Positions 62,923-64,000 of a stretch of DNA of 64,000 nt are shown here, in pieces (positions within the stretch are counted from its first letter, which is position 1; each line of letters starts with the position of its first letter). Origin of the DNA: Nymphaea colorata (Eukaryota > Streptophyta > Magnoliopsida > Nymphaeales > Nymphaeaceae). The stretch lies in assembly GCF_008831285.2 (NCBI RefSeq), contig NC_045138.2, forward strand, positions 14,954,571-15,018,570. The letters run 5' to 3'. The notes under the pieces are model-generated. The model was given only the letters and a program-made list of their open reading frames with translations. It was not told where the DNA came from and ran no database searches. A program made the position numbers and the translations under genes.

Positions 62923-63810
62923 AGAATTTGCTTTCAAAGTCTCGTATGTTTTATGGTCATGGAACCTCAGATATTAAATGATTTACATATGAAAAGGCAA
63001 CCCAGTTCCGCCGTTGGTTCGGGAACTGGAGGGCCGGCCTCCCTTTCTCTAGGGCGACTATCGGCGGCGGTGGTGGAAACAGATGAAGAAAGGAAAAAAT
63101 AAAAAAATAAAATCTGAGATGAATGGCTTTAATTTGATGTATGATCTTGAATGGCGGTGCAATCATTCAATAAACGAGAGAGAGCTTCCCCAAAATATCA
63201 TAAATTCTTTAGCCATTTAACTGTAGCTAATTAATTTTACAGCGCGTTCCGTTGTTGGTGGTGTGATCGTTCGTCTGAGTTCGGTCAATTTAGTTGTTTT
63301 AATATTTAATGTGTCACAAAGTCAGGGTGGGATTTAAACTTTAGTTGGTTCCGCCCTTGGATGGGAGGATCTCTAATTCACAAGCCTGAAATTTGTAAAT
63401 TTCAGGTCCAATAGGAAAGGGTTTGATCTTGAATGCGATCTCGAATACACAATCGAAGCATTAGCAGGAAATTTCCTCCCGCGACTGATGGGTGCCGCCA
63501 CACGTAAGATGAAATCGGAGATATGATGAACACCGAAGAAGAGAAGAGAATCAAGAGACTTTTTGTCTCGCCCGTATGTACTCCATTCAAACAACACATT
63601 ATCCTCGATGAAAACCCACTAAAATGTGTGGGTTTTAACTTTTTTCCGTTTTCTTTCACACCTATGAAGTCCACCATAAGCCAAAGCCCACCGTAAAACA
63701 AGCAAACATACATATATAAATAAATAGGAAAATTGAATGGTTCCTTTAGTTTTTGATAGTCAATCAACTATTTAATCAAGACCCTCCAATCACACATGAT
63801 GGATGGTTAC

Positions 63811-63813
<3 letters not shown>

Positions 63814-63847
<34 letters not shown>
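63814..63847. repeat. (GA)n microsatellite
   Basis: An uninterrupted GA run of about 17 units. Confidence 0.95.
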
Positions 63848-63849
<2 letters not shown>

Positions 63850-64000
63850 TTTTGTCATTTAAAATTAATGTACACTTTTTTTTTAATCGGAAGACTTTTT
63901 GGATCCACGATTGGCAATGGACAAGAAGGAAAGGCAACGAATCCGGTGGACTCAATCATGCCGAAGATGGGAACATGTGGAATTCAAATTCATTTATGTT

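Larger units (their letters stand above)
61607..64000. other. Right-end spacer
   Basis: No gene supported. It holds a 47-bp tandem repeat, two long (TA)n runs and a (GA)n run, listed separately. The minus-strand frames near 63373-63767 overlap each other and resemble nothing known. Confidence 0.55.

Overview
This is a stretch of flowering-plant nuclear DNA. The genes have GT-AG introns, CT-rich leaders and typical land-plant families. Long spacers are AT-rich, with (TA)n runs, short hAT-type elements and decayed gene copies. I cannot name the species. No tRNA, rRNA, CRISPR array or bacterial-style operon was seen.

Layout. 1-4.3 kb: spacer with small repeats. 4.6-11.6 kb (+): a ten-exon LONESOME HIGHWAY (LHW)-type atypical bHLH factor. 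11.6-15.4 kb: spacer. 16.0-20.0 kb (-): a six-exon aluminium-activated malate transporter (ALMT, copy A). 20-29.3 kb: spacer with a hAT MITE and a few coding-like scraps. 30.0-32.3 kb (+): a six-exon calnexin. 33.4-36.9 kb (+): a three-exon HDA8-type histone deacetylase. 37.5-38.4 kb: a copied promoter and the first 11 codons of an LRAT/NC-domain gene. 38.3-47.3 kb (-): a second, clearly dead ALMT (copy B), interrupted by a 3-kb insertion. 47.3-48.35 kb: a near-perfect 1-kb hairpin. 50.6-51.8 kb (+): a relic of an IQM calmodulin-binding gene. 52.5-54.6 kb (+): the intact LRAT/NC-domain gene. 54.6-64 kb: spacer with an 860-bp tandem repeat, a hAT MITE with a near-perfect target duplication, and one doubtful small gene on the minus strand.

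The most informative structure is a large tandem duplication. The sequence at 15466 onward (ALMT 3' flank) recurs at 38305, and the sequence ending at 38304 (LRAT leader and first codons) recurs ending at 52566. Base 38304/38305 is therefore the head-to-tail joint of a unit of about 22.8 kb (15466-38304) followed by a shortened second unit (38305-52566). The calnexin-HDA8 block lies only in the first unit. At the matching place in the second unit there is a giant hairpin, a small inverted scrap of copy B and the IQM relic.

The intact genes do not form a pathway. LHW (vascular and root patterning), calnexin (ER glycoprotein folding), HDA8 (deacetylation) and the LRAT protein are ordinary neighbours in a plant genome. 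Exon boundaries were placed by hand from splice consensus, reading-frame continuity and family similarity, and the phases close in LHW, calnexin, HDA8, LRAT and ALMT-A.
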